Source of the DNA: Acidimicrobiia bacterium
Lineage (GTDB): Bacteria; Actinomycetota; Acidimicrobiia; Acidimicrobiales; Aldehydirespiratoraceae
Length of the DNA stretch: 8,567 nucleotides
Reading direction: 5' to 3'
Assembly: GCA_022824605.1 (NCBI GenBank)
Contig: JAJDZO010000251.1
Span: 1 to 8,567, forward strand
The position numbers and the translations under genes were made by a program. Below are positions 1-7,711 of this stretch, piece after piece. The notes under the pieces are model-generated. The model searched no databases, was not told the DNA's origin, and was given only the letters and a program-made list of their open reading frames with translations. Each line of letters opens with the position of its first letter. Within the stretch, counting starts at the first letter, position 1.

Positions 1-553
1 CGACATGCAGAACCCGCTCAACCTCGGCCGGGTCGGCCACCAACTCAGGTCGCCGCTCGACGGTGGCTACGAACGGGCAGACCAGTGAACGCGACCCGAC
101 GGTGACGAACGTGTCGAGCTTCCCGACCCGACGGACGGTGCCGGGGTTGAGGCCGACCTCCTCGGACGCTTCCCGCAACGCCGTGGCCCACAGGTCGGCG
201 TCGCCCGGCTCGCGCCGACCGCCCGGGAACGACACCTCGCCCGCGTGGTGCCGAAGATGCCAAGCCCGTCTCGTGAGCACCACCCACGGCTCGTGGTGAT
301 GCTCGTAGAGCATCACCAGCACCCCCGACGGCGCCGACCCCGCGGGCACTGCCTCGGGTTGCACAGTCGCCGGTGACCCGATGTGTCCGGGCACGGCGGC
401 GGCGACCGCCTCGCATACCTGCACGAGGGTCGGGCACCGCTGCTGCTCGGGCAGTTCGGCCCAGGGCGGCGGTCCGCCCGGCCGAGCGTTGCCCGGTCTG
501 GGAATGTGCTGGGATCCTCCCCGGCCTGCGGGGACCAGCGGCGGCTCGAACAC
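1..553 (-). CDS. NUDIX hydrolase, CoA pyrophosphatase-like (NudL/NUDT7 type), C-terminus cut off by window edge
   Basis: Reading down from a GTG at 553, the frame stays open to position 1, giving 184 visible codons; the C-terminus lies outside the window. Residues 92-112 read VLTRRAWHL-R-HHAGEVSFPGG, which fits the LLTxRSxxxRxxxGxxxFPGG signature of CoA-hydrolysing Nudix enzymes. It is followed by the Nudix helix REASEEVGL (127-135), with the spacing seen in human NUDT7. Members of this family cleave the pyrophosphate of CoA and acyl-CoA to phosphopantetheine and 3',5'-ADP using divalent metal ions bound by the helix glutamates. The N-terminal part has IPRPGNARPGGPPPWAELP (17-35), a Pro-rich segment probably ahead of the hydrolase fold. 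No ATG occurs in frame upstream, so the GTG start 26 nt after the small ORF is the best choice, although no clear Shine-Dalgarno precedes it. The Nudix assignment is very secure; CoA as substrate is inferred from the signature. Confidence 0.88.
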   Translation of the reverse strand, partial: MFEPPLVPAGRGGSQHIPRPGNARPGGPPPWAELPEQQRCPTLVQVCEAVAAAVPGHIGSPATVQPEAVPAGSAPSGVLVMLYEHHHEPWVVLTRRAWHLRHHAGEVSFPGGRREPGDADLWATALREASEEVGLNPGTVRRVGKLDTFVTVGSRSLVCPFVATVERRPELVADPAEVERVLHV

Positions 554-579
554 CGCGACCGCCGGCGAGGTCGATGTGG

Positions 580-744
580 TCAGGACCCTTCCCCGTCGCC
601 CGCCGCCGCGGCCAGGCCTTGAAGAATCTCGCGCAGACCGCCGGTCTTGAGGTCGCTCATCACCCGGCCCGGAGGCGTATCGCCCCGCTCCCACTGCTCC
701 CAGTGGTCCAGCAGTTTGCGCGGGTCCGGCGCCGGTCGATCCAT
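580..744 (-). CDS. small conserved-looking protein of unknown function (54 aa)
   Basis: A short soluble protein whose core is DPRKLLDHWEQWERGDTPP followed by GRVMSDLKTGGLREILQGL. It has alternating charged and hydrophobic positions, suggesting two or three helices, then an Ala/Gly/acidic tail. There is no signal peptide, membrane segment or cysteine. I have placed the start at the ATG at 744; an in-frame GTG at 777 would add 11 residues, and neither has a good Shine-Dalgarno. It lies between the groEL terminator hairpin and the Nudix gene, 26 nt ahead of the latter, so the two are probably co-transcribed. The WxxWERG...GRVMSDLKTGG pattern looks like a constrained protein rather than a chance ORF, and I have an impression of similar short actinobacterial proteins, but I cannot name a family. 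Function unknown. Confidence 0.6.
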   Translation of the reverse strand: MDRPAPDPRKLLDHWEQWERGDTPPGRVMSDLKTGGLREILQGLAAAAGDGEGS

Positions 745-786
745 CCCGGTGAGGCTATCGCCGCGATCTGCTCGCACTGAACGCGC

Positions 787-814
787 AGGAGCCCGGGTTT
801 GGGCCCGGGCTCCT
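787..814 (-). terminator. hairpin terminator after groEL
   Basis: A perfect 11-bp inverted repeat, AGGAGCCCGGG with its complement, encloses a 6-nt loop and begins 26 nt past the groEL stop. There is no U-tract on the minus strand, as is common for terminators in high-GC actinobacteria, so it may be a U-less intrinsic terminator or an mRNA 3'-end stabiliser. A second small hairpin (GTTCGC/GCGAAC, 821-837) sits between the stop codon and this stem. The stem ends only about 10 nt before the alternative GTG start (777) of the small downstream ORF. Confidence 0.7.
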
Positions 815-839
815 GTGATTGTTCGCGGAAGGCGAACGG

Positions 840-2498
<1,659 letters not shown>

Positions 2499-2506
2499 CG
2501 GCGACC

Positions 2507-2797
2507 TCAGACGACCTTGGCCAGCACGTCGCGGGCGTTGAGGATGAGCAGGTCTTCGCCTTCGACGGTGATCTCGGTGCCGCCGTACTTGGAATAGACG
2601 ACGGTGTCGCCGACGCCTACGTCCATGGGAATTAGCTCACCGCTGTCGTCGGATCGGCGGCCGGGGCCGACCGCCAGAACCTCGCCCTGCTGGGGCTTCT
2701 CTTTGGCGGTGTCGGGGATGACAAGACCACTGGCCGTGGTCTCCTCGGCATCGCCGGGCCGCACAACGATGCGGTCATCGAGTGGCTGCAAATTCAT
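2507..2797 (-). CDS. groES: co-chaperonin GroES (Hsp10)
   Basis: A 96-residue protein of normal GroES length. It begins MNLQPLDDRIVVRP and continues with the mobile loop that docks on GroEL (around EETTASGLVIPDTAKEK, residues 18-34), then GEVLAVGPG, VGDTVVYSKYGGTEI and the closing LLILNARDVLA. It caps the GroEL ring as a heptamer and is needed for substrate encapsulation. The start is the ATG at 2797. GGGAGGA (2801-2807) lies just ahead of it and a second AAAGGAG lies about 13 nt ahead, so ribosome binding should be strong. It is the first gene of a groES-groEL unit behind a promoter and CIRCE operator, with a leader of about 100 nt. Confidence 0.99.
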   Translation of the reverse strand: MNLQPLDDRIVVRPGDAEETTASGLVIPDTAKEKPQQGEVLAVGPGRRSDDSGELIPMDVGVGDTVVYSKYGGTEITVEGEDLLILNARDVLAKVV

Positions 2798-2881
2798 GTG
2801 TCCTCCCGGACTCCTTTGAATGGCTGGATTGTTCGTTGCGGCCGGGGCGGCCTGTCCTTGCCCTCGGCCACGACACGGGCG

Positions 2882-2908
2882 TTAGCACTCTCCCGTGACG
2901 AGTGCCAA
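2882..2908 (-). promoter_or_regulatory. CIRCE operator (HrcA binding site)
   Basis: A 9-9-9 inverted repeat: TTAGCACTC, nine spacer bases, GAGTGCCAA on the plus strand. It differs from the CIRCE consensus (TTAGCACTC-N9-GAGTGCTAA) at one position of one arm. CIRCE is the binding site of the HrcA repressor, which releases groESL transcription when heat shock occupies GroEL with unfolded clients. It lies immediately downstream of the predicted -10 box, overlapping the expected transcription start, and about 85 nt ahead of the groES ATG. The hrcA gene itself is not in this window. Confidence 0.96.
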
Positions 2909-2936
2909 CGATACGGCCCGCCGTTGGTCACAACAA
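2908..2936 (-). promoter_or_regulatory. sigma70-like promoter of groES-groEL
   Basis: On the minus strand, TTGTTG (2936-2931) is followed by a 17-nt spacer and TATCGT (2913-2908). The -10 hexamer touches the CIRCE repeat, the usual geometry for HrcA-controlled promoters. The -35 box is 20 nt past the tsaD stop, leaving no space for a terminator, so read-through from the tsaD operon into groESL is possible. The hexamers are imperfect, and the call rests mainly on spacing and the position next to CIRCE. Confidence 0.7.
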
Positions 2937-2954
2937 CGCGCGTGCCCGCTTGAT

Positions 2955-3971
2955 TCAGACTTCGGGCAGGCCCAGTGAGGGGTCGGCGCCGACGGTGAGC
3001 GCAGAGGGCCCGTCGGCCTGCCAACGCCACCAGGCCGCCGCGGCCACCATGGCTGCGTTGTCGGTGCACATCGCCCGGCTCGGCAGGTAGGCGGCCAGCC
3101 CGTCGGCCGTGCAGGCGTCGAGCGTCAGTTCCCGAAGCCGGCTGTTGGCGGCCACCCCGCCGGCCAGGCACAGGCCCCGAGCGTCATGCGCGGCAGCCGC
3201 CCGGCGAGCCTTGGCCACCAGCACGTCGGCCACCGCCTCCTGGAACGACGCGGCCACGTCCTCCACCGCGGAATCGGGGTGACGCCTGATGTGGTTGATG
3301 ACCGCGGTCTTGAGGCCGCTGAACGAGAAGTTCCAGCCGTCGTGCAGCATCGCCCGTGGGAAAGCGAAGGCCTCGCGGTCGCCCTGTGTGCTCATACGGT
3401 CGATCACCGGACCGCCCGGATAGCCGAGCCCCAGGTAGCGAGCCACCTTGTCGAAGGCCTTGCCCGCGGCGTCGTCGACGGTCGCCCCCAGAACCCGGTA
3501 GCGCAGACGGTCCTCCATCAGCACGAGCATGGTGTGGCCGCCGGACACCAGAATCACCACCACCGGCAGCTCCAGGCTCGGCTCATCGAGGAAGGCCGCA
3601 TGGAGGTGAGCCTCCAGGTGGTTGACGGCCACGAAGGGCACGTCCCACACCAGCGCCAGCGCCTTGGCCGCCGACACGCCGACCAGCAGCGCGCCCACCA
3701 GGCCCGGACCGGCGGTGGCCGCCACCGCGGCGATGTCGGAATCGTCGAGAGCCGACTCAACCAGCGCCTGCGACATCACCGGCACGAGCCGCTCCACATG
3801 GGCCCGCCCGGCGACCTCGGGCACGACTCCGCCGTAGCGGGCGTGCAAGTCGACCTGGCTGGACACCACCGACGACAGCACCTGCCGCCCGCCGGCAACC
3901 ACCGCCGCGGCGGTCTCGTCACACGACGTCTCGATGCCGAGGATGGCCCGGCCGGCGTCGCGGGCACTCAC
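2955..3971 (-). CDS. tsaD: tRNA N6-threonylcarbamoyladenosine synthase subunit TsaD
   Basis: The catalytic subunit that transfers threonylcarbamoyl from threonylcarbamoyl-AMP to A37 of ANN-decoding tRNAs, working with TsaB and TsaE in the cytoplasm. It is an ASKHA/Kae1 fold with ILGIETSCDET (10-20), a GPGLVGALLVG loop (88-98), the metal-binding NHLEAH with His118 and His122, SGGHT (143-147), DDAAGKAFDKVARYLGLGYPGG, SFSGLKTAV, LAGGVAANSRLR and the C-terminal DNAAMVAAA. I chose GTG 3971, which gives 338 aa, the family's normal length. It is preceded by GGCGGAG with an 11-nt spacer. Three further in-frame GTGs at 4001, 4031 and 4061 sit in a tandem repeat and would add 10, 20 or 30 residues. The 4061 GTG overlaps the tsaB stop as GTGA, so an extended N-terminus (368 aa) cannot be excluded. 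The frame stays open further upstream to about 4616 only as a shadow of tsaB. Confidence 0.97.
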   Translation of the reverse strand: MSARDAGRAILGIETSCDETAAAVVAGGRQVLSSVVSSQVDLHARYGGVVPEVAGRAHVERLVPVMSQALVESALDDSDIAAVAATAGPGLVGALLVGVSAAKALALVWDVPFVAVNHLEAHLHAAFLDEPSLELPVVVILVSGGHTMLVLMEDRLRYRVLGATVDDAAGKAFDKVARYLGLGYPGGPVIDRMSTQGDREAFAFPRAMLHDGWNFSFSGLKTAVINHIRRHPDSAVEDVAASFQEAVADVLVAKARRAAAAHDARGLCLAGGVAANSRLRELTLDACTADGLAAYLPSRAMCTDNAAMVAAAAWWRWQADGPSALTVGADPSLGLPEV

Positions 3972-4071
3972 GACCGGCCCGACTCCGCCGCTGGCATTCA
4001 CGACCGGCCCGACTGCGCCGCGGGTGTTCACGACCGGCCCGACTGCGCCGCTGGCATTCACGACCGGCCCG
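3968..4071 (-). repeat. 30-bp tandem repeat at the tsaB/tsaD junction, about 3.5 copies
   Basis: Units start at 3968, 3998, 4028 and 4058 (the last one partial, 14 bp) with the core TCACGACCGGCCCGACT on the plus strand. Full units differ from each other at only a few bases. Read on the minus strand, each unit carries GTGA, a possible tsaD start overlapping a stop in the tsaB frame. Because 30 is a multiple of 3, all four GTGs are in the tsaD frame and all four TGAs are in the tsaB frame. In the tsaD frame the repeat reads (V)VNASGAVGPV-like decapeptides. Only the unit next to GTG 3971 carries GGAG instead of GCAG, giving a Shine-Dalgarno-like sequence there. Confidence 0.93.
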
Positions 4072-4753
4072 CAATCGGGTTGGGTTGGGCGTCGGGTCGG
4101 CGCAGGTAGAGAGGCTCGATCTCGTCGGGGCGCACGAACTCCTCGCGCACAGCGCGGGAATGGGCCAGCAGCACCAGCGACTCCGCCGACGGGTGGGCGA
4201 AGCCGGGGTCGGCCAGTTCCACGCCCCGCAACCCCTCGAACATCGATGCGTACCGCACCGCGCCGTCGCCCACCACCAGCGACTCGTCGTCGCGGGCTAG
4301 CATCTGCGACACGATGTGATCGGGAGTCACAACCTCGGGATCGCTGAGGCGCTGAACACCGCCAGGCAGGCAGCCGTAGCGGGCATGGAACACCTCGCCG
4401 CGCCGGGCGTCGATCATCACCGAGATGCTGCGGCCGGTGTGGCGCAGCGGGAAGGCGACCAGATCGAGGCTGCAGACCGCAACCACCGGCACCCGCAGGG
4501 CATGCGCCATGGTGATGGCGGTGGTGACCCCCACCCGCAGGCCCGTGTAGAGGCCGGGCCCGACATCGACAGCCACCGCAGCAACGTCTCTCAGCGAGAT
4601 GTCGGCGTGGGCGCACGCGGCCTGTATCTGCGGTGCGAGCAGTTCGGCGTGGCGACGCTCGCGGGTGGCCTGCACCGACGCACGAACGCCCTCATGACTC
4701 CCGATGGCGCAGCCGACCCGGCCGGTGGCGGACTCGATCCCGAGTATCAGCAC
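4058..4753 (-). CDS. tsaB: tRNA t6A modification protein TsaB
   Basis: A 231-residue TsaB (YeaZ), the non-catalytic ASKHA partner that dimerises with TsaD and recruits TsaE for t6A formation. Features are the N-terminal LILGIESATG (2-11), RRHAELLAPQI (about 33-43), the DVGPGLYTGLRVGVTTA loop (63-79), DARRGEVFHARYG, and the C-terminal EPLYLRRPDA shared by the family. Its start is GTG 4753, overlapping the end of tsaE by 7 nt, which implies translational coupling. Its TGA (4060-4058) overlaps a GTG of the tsaD frame. In many actinobacteria a rimI acetyltransferase gene follows tsaB; here there is no space for it and no RimI domain is fused to the C-terminus. Confidence 0.96.
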   Translation of the reverse strand: MLILGIESATGRVGCAIGSHEGVRASVQATRERRHAELLAPQIQAACAHADISLRDVAAVAVDVGPGLYTGLRVGVTTAITMAHALRVPVVAVCSLDLVAFPLRHTGRSISVMIDARRGEVFHARYGCLPGGVQRLSDPEVVTPDHIVSQMLARDDESLVVGDGAVRYASMFEGLRGVELADPGFAHPSAESLVLLAHSRAVREEFVRPDEIEPLYLRRPDAQPNPIAGRS

Positions 4754-5229
4754 GGCGAGATCCAGGGCTTGAGGGCTGTGCGCAGCCGGTCAGCACGGTG
4801 CTGCCACCGCTCGCCGTGACCGTGCAGTGCGAAGCGGCGGTCGTTGTCGCCCGAGCCGAAACGGATCGTGACCGAAAGGTAGTCGGCGCCGAGCGCGGCG
4901 GAGATCGTCTCGCCCCACTCCACCAGAGTCACACCATCGTCTAGGAGTTCGGGGAGAGCCAGGTCGTAGACCTCTTCGGGGCAGTCGAATCGGTAGACGT
5001 CGAGATGGTTGACCACCATCGTGCCTTCGTAGCGGTTGGCCAGAGTGAAAGTGGGACTAGTAACCGGGGCTGTCACACCGAGAGCGGCTGCGAACCCCTG
5101 CACGAAGGCGGTCTTGCCTGCTCCCAGATCCCCGACCAGCACCAGCACGTCACCCACGTCGGCAACTTCGGCGACGGCCCCGCCGAGCGCTCGCGTCTCG
5201 TCGACGCTGGAGGTGACACAAGCGATCAT
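4747..5229 (-). CDS. tsaE: tRNA t6A biosynthesis ATPase TsaE
   Basis: A 160-residue P-loop ATPase whose hydrolysis resets the TsaBD complex during t6A synthesis. The sequence shows the Walker A motif GDLGAGKT (33-40), the switch-like TSPTFTLANRY (57-67), HLDVYRF (75-81) and the conserved LVEWGE (102-107). Length and motif order match the family. The ATG at 5229 is chosen because it gives the typical N-terminus; the purine-rich GCGAGG directly abutting it is too close to be an ideal ribosome site, and an AGGGA lies further upstream. It is the first of three overlapping t6A genes (tsaE-tsaB-tsaD), separated from the preceding peptidase by 114 nt, so the group may have its own promoter, though I cannot identify clear hexamers there. 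Confidence 0.97.
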   Translation of the reverse strand: MIACVTSSVDETRALGGAVAEVADVGDVLVLVGDLGAGKTAFVQGFAAALGVTAPVTSPTFTLANRYEGTMVVNHLDVYRFDCPEEVYDLALPELLDDGVTLVEWGETISAALGADYLSVTIRFGSGDNDRRFALHGHGERWQHRADRLRTALKPWISPC

Positions 5230-5343
5230 CCTCGCCCGGTCCCTACGACTCGCTCATGGCGGATCCGAGAGCCGCCCGCCAGCCCACTTGACGCCAGCAA
5301 TCATCCCGCCCGGCGGCTAGGAACGTAGACCGGCGCGGTGATC

Positions 5344-6327
5344 TCACTCCTCGATAGTACCGACATGGACAGTACCGACGTGAATAGCACCGACGGCGCT
5401 GCCTACCGCCTTGGCCACCGCAGCCACCGCCAACAGCCGCACATCGTCGACATCGGCAGGCACTTCGCCGGTGGCGGCGGCCACCACGGCATCACCGTCG
5501 GAGCGCGTGTGGACCGGCACCACCGCCCGGGCCAGGCCGTCGTGGGCGCCCTGAGCCACCCAGAAGCAGTCGAGCTTGGTCAACGCCGCGTTGGTGACGA
5601 CAGCACACAGCGTCGTGTTGGCGAACGGCGCGGCCCGGTCCTTCCCCCGTTCAGTTCTTGCTGCACCGGTCGCAGGTCCGCCGGTCGAGTTGGCGAACGG
5701 CTCAGCCCGGTCCTTCCACTGCTGGAACGTGCCGGCTGCAACCTGCTCCAGTATGTGCTGCGATTCGGGCGGGGGGCTTCCCGCCGCGTTGAGGGCCACC
5801 ACCGCGCTGACCACCAACTCGTCACGGCGCACGGAGGCGACGCCCAACCCGCCCGGTCGGGCGTGCTGCGCGCCGAGCCATTTGGACACGGTGGCGCCGG
5901 TGCCCGCCCCGACCGCGCCGATCGGCGTGGCCGCGGCCCGGTTGGTGGCTGCGTGGCGCCCGGCGGCGCCATCGGGGCGGACGGCCGAGTCGCCGACACC
6001 GAGGTCGTAGAGGGCCATGGCCACCACGATGGGCACCGGCCCGTGCGGCGTGTCGAACCCCCGACCCTCCGACTCGAGAACCTCCATCACCCCGTCGGCA
6101 GCGGCCAGCCCGAAGGCGGAGCCGCCGGTGAGCACGACCGCATCCACGCAATCGACCAGCCGCTGCGGCGCCAGCAATGCGAAGTCGCGGGTGGCTGGAG
6201 CGCCGCCACGAACCTCACCGGAGGCGGTTGCGCCCGGAGGCAGCACGATCACGGTGCAGCCTGTACGAGCCACCGGATCGGTCCAATGCCCGATCTCCAC
6301 GCCTGGAATCTGCAGATCAACCGACAC
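5344..6327 (-). CDS. P1 family (MEROPS S58, DmpA/NylC-like) autoprocessing peptidase
   Basis: A 327-residue Ntn-type hydrolase precursor. Family hallmarks are the N-terminal IPGVEIGHWTD (7-17), GCTVIVLP, RGGAPATR, the VLTGGSAFGLAAADGV segment, the glycine-rich GAVGAGTGATVSKW, and FANTTLCAVVTNAALTK followed by AHDGLARAVVPVHT. Relatives such as NylC and DmpA self-cleave before a Thr or Ser that becomes the N-terminal nucleophile of the small subunit; here the equivalent bond is probably Asn237-Thr238. Substrates in the family include beta-aminopeptides and N-terminal residues; the true one here is unknown. Odd features are a second FANST copy 24 residues upstream (Asn213-Ser214) and a pentapeptide-repeat C-terminus, HVGTVHVGT. 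The GTG start at 6327 lies 8 nt after the alr stop, so it is co-transcribed with alr. It is not part of the usual alr-tsaE core in mycobacteria. Confidence 0.93.
   Translation of the reverse strand: MSVDLQIPGVEIGHWTDPVARTGCTVIVLPPGATASGEVRGGAPATRDFALLAPQRLVDCVDAVVLTGGSAFGLAAADGVMEVLESEGRGFDTPHGPVPIVVAMALYDLGVGDSAVRPDGAAGRHAATNRAAATPIGAVGAGTGATVSKWLGAQHARPGGLGVASVRRDELVVSAVVALNAAGSPPPESQHILEQVAAGTFQQWKDRAEPFANSTGGPATGAARTERGKDRAAPFANTTLCAVVTNAALTKLDCFWVAQGAHDGLARAVVPVHTRSDGDAVVAAATGEVPADVDDVRLLAVAAVAKAVGSAVGAIHVGTVHVGTIEE
5356..5400 (-). repeat. 15-bp tandem repeat, three units, in the peptidase C-terminus
   Basis: Three 15-bp units (5356-5370, 5371-5385, 5386-5400) share AG(T/C)ACCGAC followed by variable bases on the plus strand. 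In the coding frame they give (I/V)HVGT pentapeptides just ahead of the final IEE. The last unit (SAVGA-coding) is the most diverged. The reading frame is kept. Confidence 0.75.
5617..5717 (-). repeat. direct repeat pair spanning the peptidase autocleavage region
   Basis: Two 29-bp copies, 5617-5645 and 5689-5717, agree at 27 of 29 positions by my count and are offset by exactly 72 bp (24 codons). They encode KDRAAPFAN (next to Thr-Thr-Leu, the predicted cleavage site) and KDRAEPFAN (next to Ser-Thr-Gly). Sequence between the copies is not recognisably repeated, so this is either a partial duplication that has diverged or a direct-repeat-flanked insertion. Confidence 0.9.
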
Positions 6328-6335
6328 AGGCGAAC

Positions 6336-7481
6336 CTATACCACCACTCGGGGCACTCGGGCCGAGATCGAAGTAAGCACTTCGTAGGCGATGGTGCCGA
6401 GGCGTTGCGCCACTTCAGTGGCGGTGATCCGGTGGACGCCCTGTCGGCCGATCAACACGACCTCATCGCCGACTGCGGCCTCCTGCGCGATGTCCGGTGG
6501 CACCGCGACCATCAACTGGTCCATGGTGACCGCTCCCAGGATCGGGCAGCGGTGAGCGCGCAGCAGCACCTCGACACCGGCTGACCCGCTGTCACGCCGG
6601 ACGCCGTCGGCGTAGCCGATGGCCACGGTGGCCACCCTGGTGGGCTCGTCCGCCCGCCAATGCCGGCCATAGGACACACCCTCACCGGGAGCCACCGTGC
6701 GCAGCGCGGTGACCCGAGACACCAACTCGAGTGCAGGATCCAGCTCGACGATGCCGTCCGTCTCCGGCGACGGCGCAACCCCGTAGATGGCGATCCCGGC
6801 CCGCACCAGATCCCGCCGGGCGTCGGGATGAGCCAGCAGCCCCGCCGAATTGGCGACGTGGACGACACCGGGGTCGAGGCCGCGGCGGCTCAACCCCTCC
6901 AGCGCTTGATCGAAGCGCACCAACTGCTCGGCCGTGAAGGGATCGGCGGGCGCGTCCGCCACCGCTAGGTGGGTCCACACGCCCTCCAGGTGCAACCGGT
7001 CTGCGCAACGTTGCACAGCCCCGGCGACCGAGGCCAGTTCGGAGGCCTGTGCGCCCATCCGGTGCATGCCGGTGTCCACCTTGAGATGCACGGCGCGGCT
7101 CGGTCCCGAAGCGGCTGCCAGTGCCTCGACTCCCGCGACCGAAGCCACCGTGAACCGGACCCGCTCCGGGCAGTGCACCGCCGCGGTGGCCGCGACTTCG
7201 GGCGCTACCTCCGACAGCACGAGCACCGGTGCGTCGCTGCCGGCGCTATGCGCCGTCTCGGCCGCCTCCAGCGCCTCAGGAATCGTGGCCACCCCCAACC
7301 ACGACGCGCCCCCGGCCAGTGCGGCTCTGGCCGCGATAGCGGTGCCATGGCCATAGCCGTCAGCTTTGACCACCGCGCACAGGCCGGCACCTCCGGCTCG
7401 TTGCGCCAGGCGCGCAACGTTGGCTGCGATGGCCGCGGGCCGAACCCTGGCTTGGCGCGCCGACGGCGCGGCAGCGTTCAC
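6336..7481 (-). CDS. alr: alanine racemase
   Basis: A 381-residue fold-type III PLP enzyme that interconverts L- and D-alanine for peptidoglycan synthesis. It shows the PLP-lysine motif AVVKADGYGHG with Lys39, VHLKVDTGMHRMG in the barrel, THLAVAD, HVANSAG, RAGIAIYG (phosphate-binding region), and the second catalytic residue Tyr271 in VSYGRHW from the C-terminal domain of the partner subunit. These are followed by ATVAIGYADG and AVTMDQLMV. The start is GTG 7481, preceded by GTGAGGCAGGGG, an acceptable ribosome site. Its GTGA also forms the stop of a doubtful 77-codon ORF upstream. The stop is 8 nt from the P1 peptidase start. Position ahead of tsaE matches M. tuberculosis apart from the inserted peptidase gene. 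Confidence 0.98.
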   Translation of the reverse strand: MNAAAPSARQARVRPAAIAANVARLAQRAGGAGLCAVVKADGYGHGTAIAARAALAGGASWLGVATIPEALEAAETAHSAGSDAPVLVLSEVAPEVAATAAVHCPERVRFTVASVAGVEALAAASGPSRAVHLKVDTGMHRMGAQASELASVAGAVQRCADRLHLEGVWTHLAVADAPADPFTAEQLVRFDQALEGLSRRGLDPGVVHVANSAGLLAHPDARRDLVRAGIAIYGVAPSPETDGIVELDPALELVSRVTALRTVAPGEGVSYGRHWRADEPTRVATVAIGYADGVRRDSGSAGVEVLLRAHRCPILGAVTMDQLMVAVPPDIAQEAAVGDEVVLIGRQGVHRITATEVAQRLGTIAYEVLTSISARVPRVVV

Positions 7482-7711
7482 GCCCCTGCCTCACCGGGCG
7501 ACAGACTCACAGGCCGAGCGAAAAGGCGAGCGAACGCGCTCAATACGGGCGAGGCCGTGGCAAAAGCGGCCCGTGAGCGCAGCGAACAAGAGCGGGAAAC
7601 ACCCCACCTCAACGCGACACGCCTACACCCACCTGCGCGCCCCCTGAATGACAGGCCGCTGACGCCGGGACAGGCCACGGCCATCTGGCGAGACTGTGCC
7701 GGACTGATCAT
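7478..7711 (-). other. spacer between nnrD and alr holding a doubtful 77-codon ORF
   Basis: The 226 nt between nnrD and alr (7482-7707) are open in one minus frame. The ORF starts with ATG overlapping the nnrD stop (ATGA) and ends with TGA overlapping the alr start (GTGA), the arrangement of a translationally coupled gene. Against this, the product is Arg/Ser/Ala-rich without recognisable motif, uses rare codons such as AGG and TGT several times, and resembles translated non-coding DNA. The plus strand of the spacer contains related GAGCG(A/C)AGCGAAC-type stretches and a potential hairpin (ACGGGC ... GCCCGT, about 7544-7573). It could instead be a leader region carrying an alr promoter, but I find no convincing -35/-10 pair. 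Confidence 0.3.

Noticed and set aside
45..437. 130-codon minus-strand ORF over the Nudix gene
   Set aside because: It is in a different frame from the one containing the CoA-hydrolase and Nudix-box motifs and has only Arg/Gly-rich sequence.
3186..4109. Plus-strand 307-codon ORF opposite tsaD
   Set aside because: His/Arg/Gly-rich composition typical of the reverse complement of a GC-rich gene; the opposite strand encodes all TsaD motifs.
2955..4616. Extending tsaD to an upstream start near 4616
   Set aside because: The extension overlaps tsaB in another frame and is Arg-rich junk; TsaD families begin at about the ILGIETSCDET motif.
5254..5304. 17-codon mini-ORF on the minus strand upstream of tsaE whose beginning (MIAGV) resembles the tsaE start (MIACV)
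   Set aside because: The resemblance covers only about 20 bp with several mismatches and there is no ribosome site; too weak to call a leader peptide or duplicated start.
5230..5343. Possible promoter or terminator between the P1 peptidase and tsaE
   Set aside because: Only a 7-bp stem with a long loop (AGCCGCC/GGCGGCT) and no convincing -35/-10 pair or U-tract.
5338..6387. Plus-strand 349-codon ORF opposite the P1 peptidase
   Set aside because: Spans the peptidase in antisense with no recognisable motif; it even contains the repeat as His/Arg-rich sequence.
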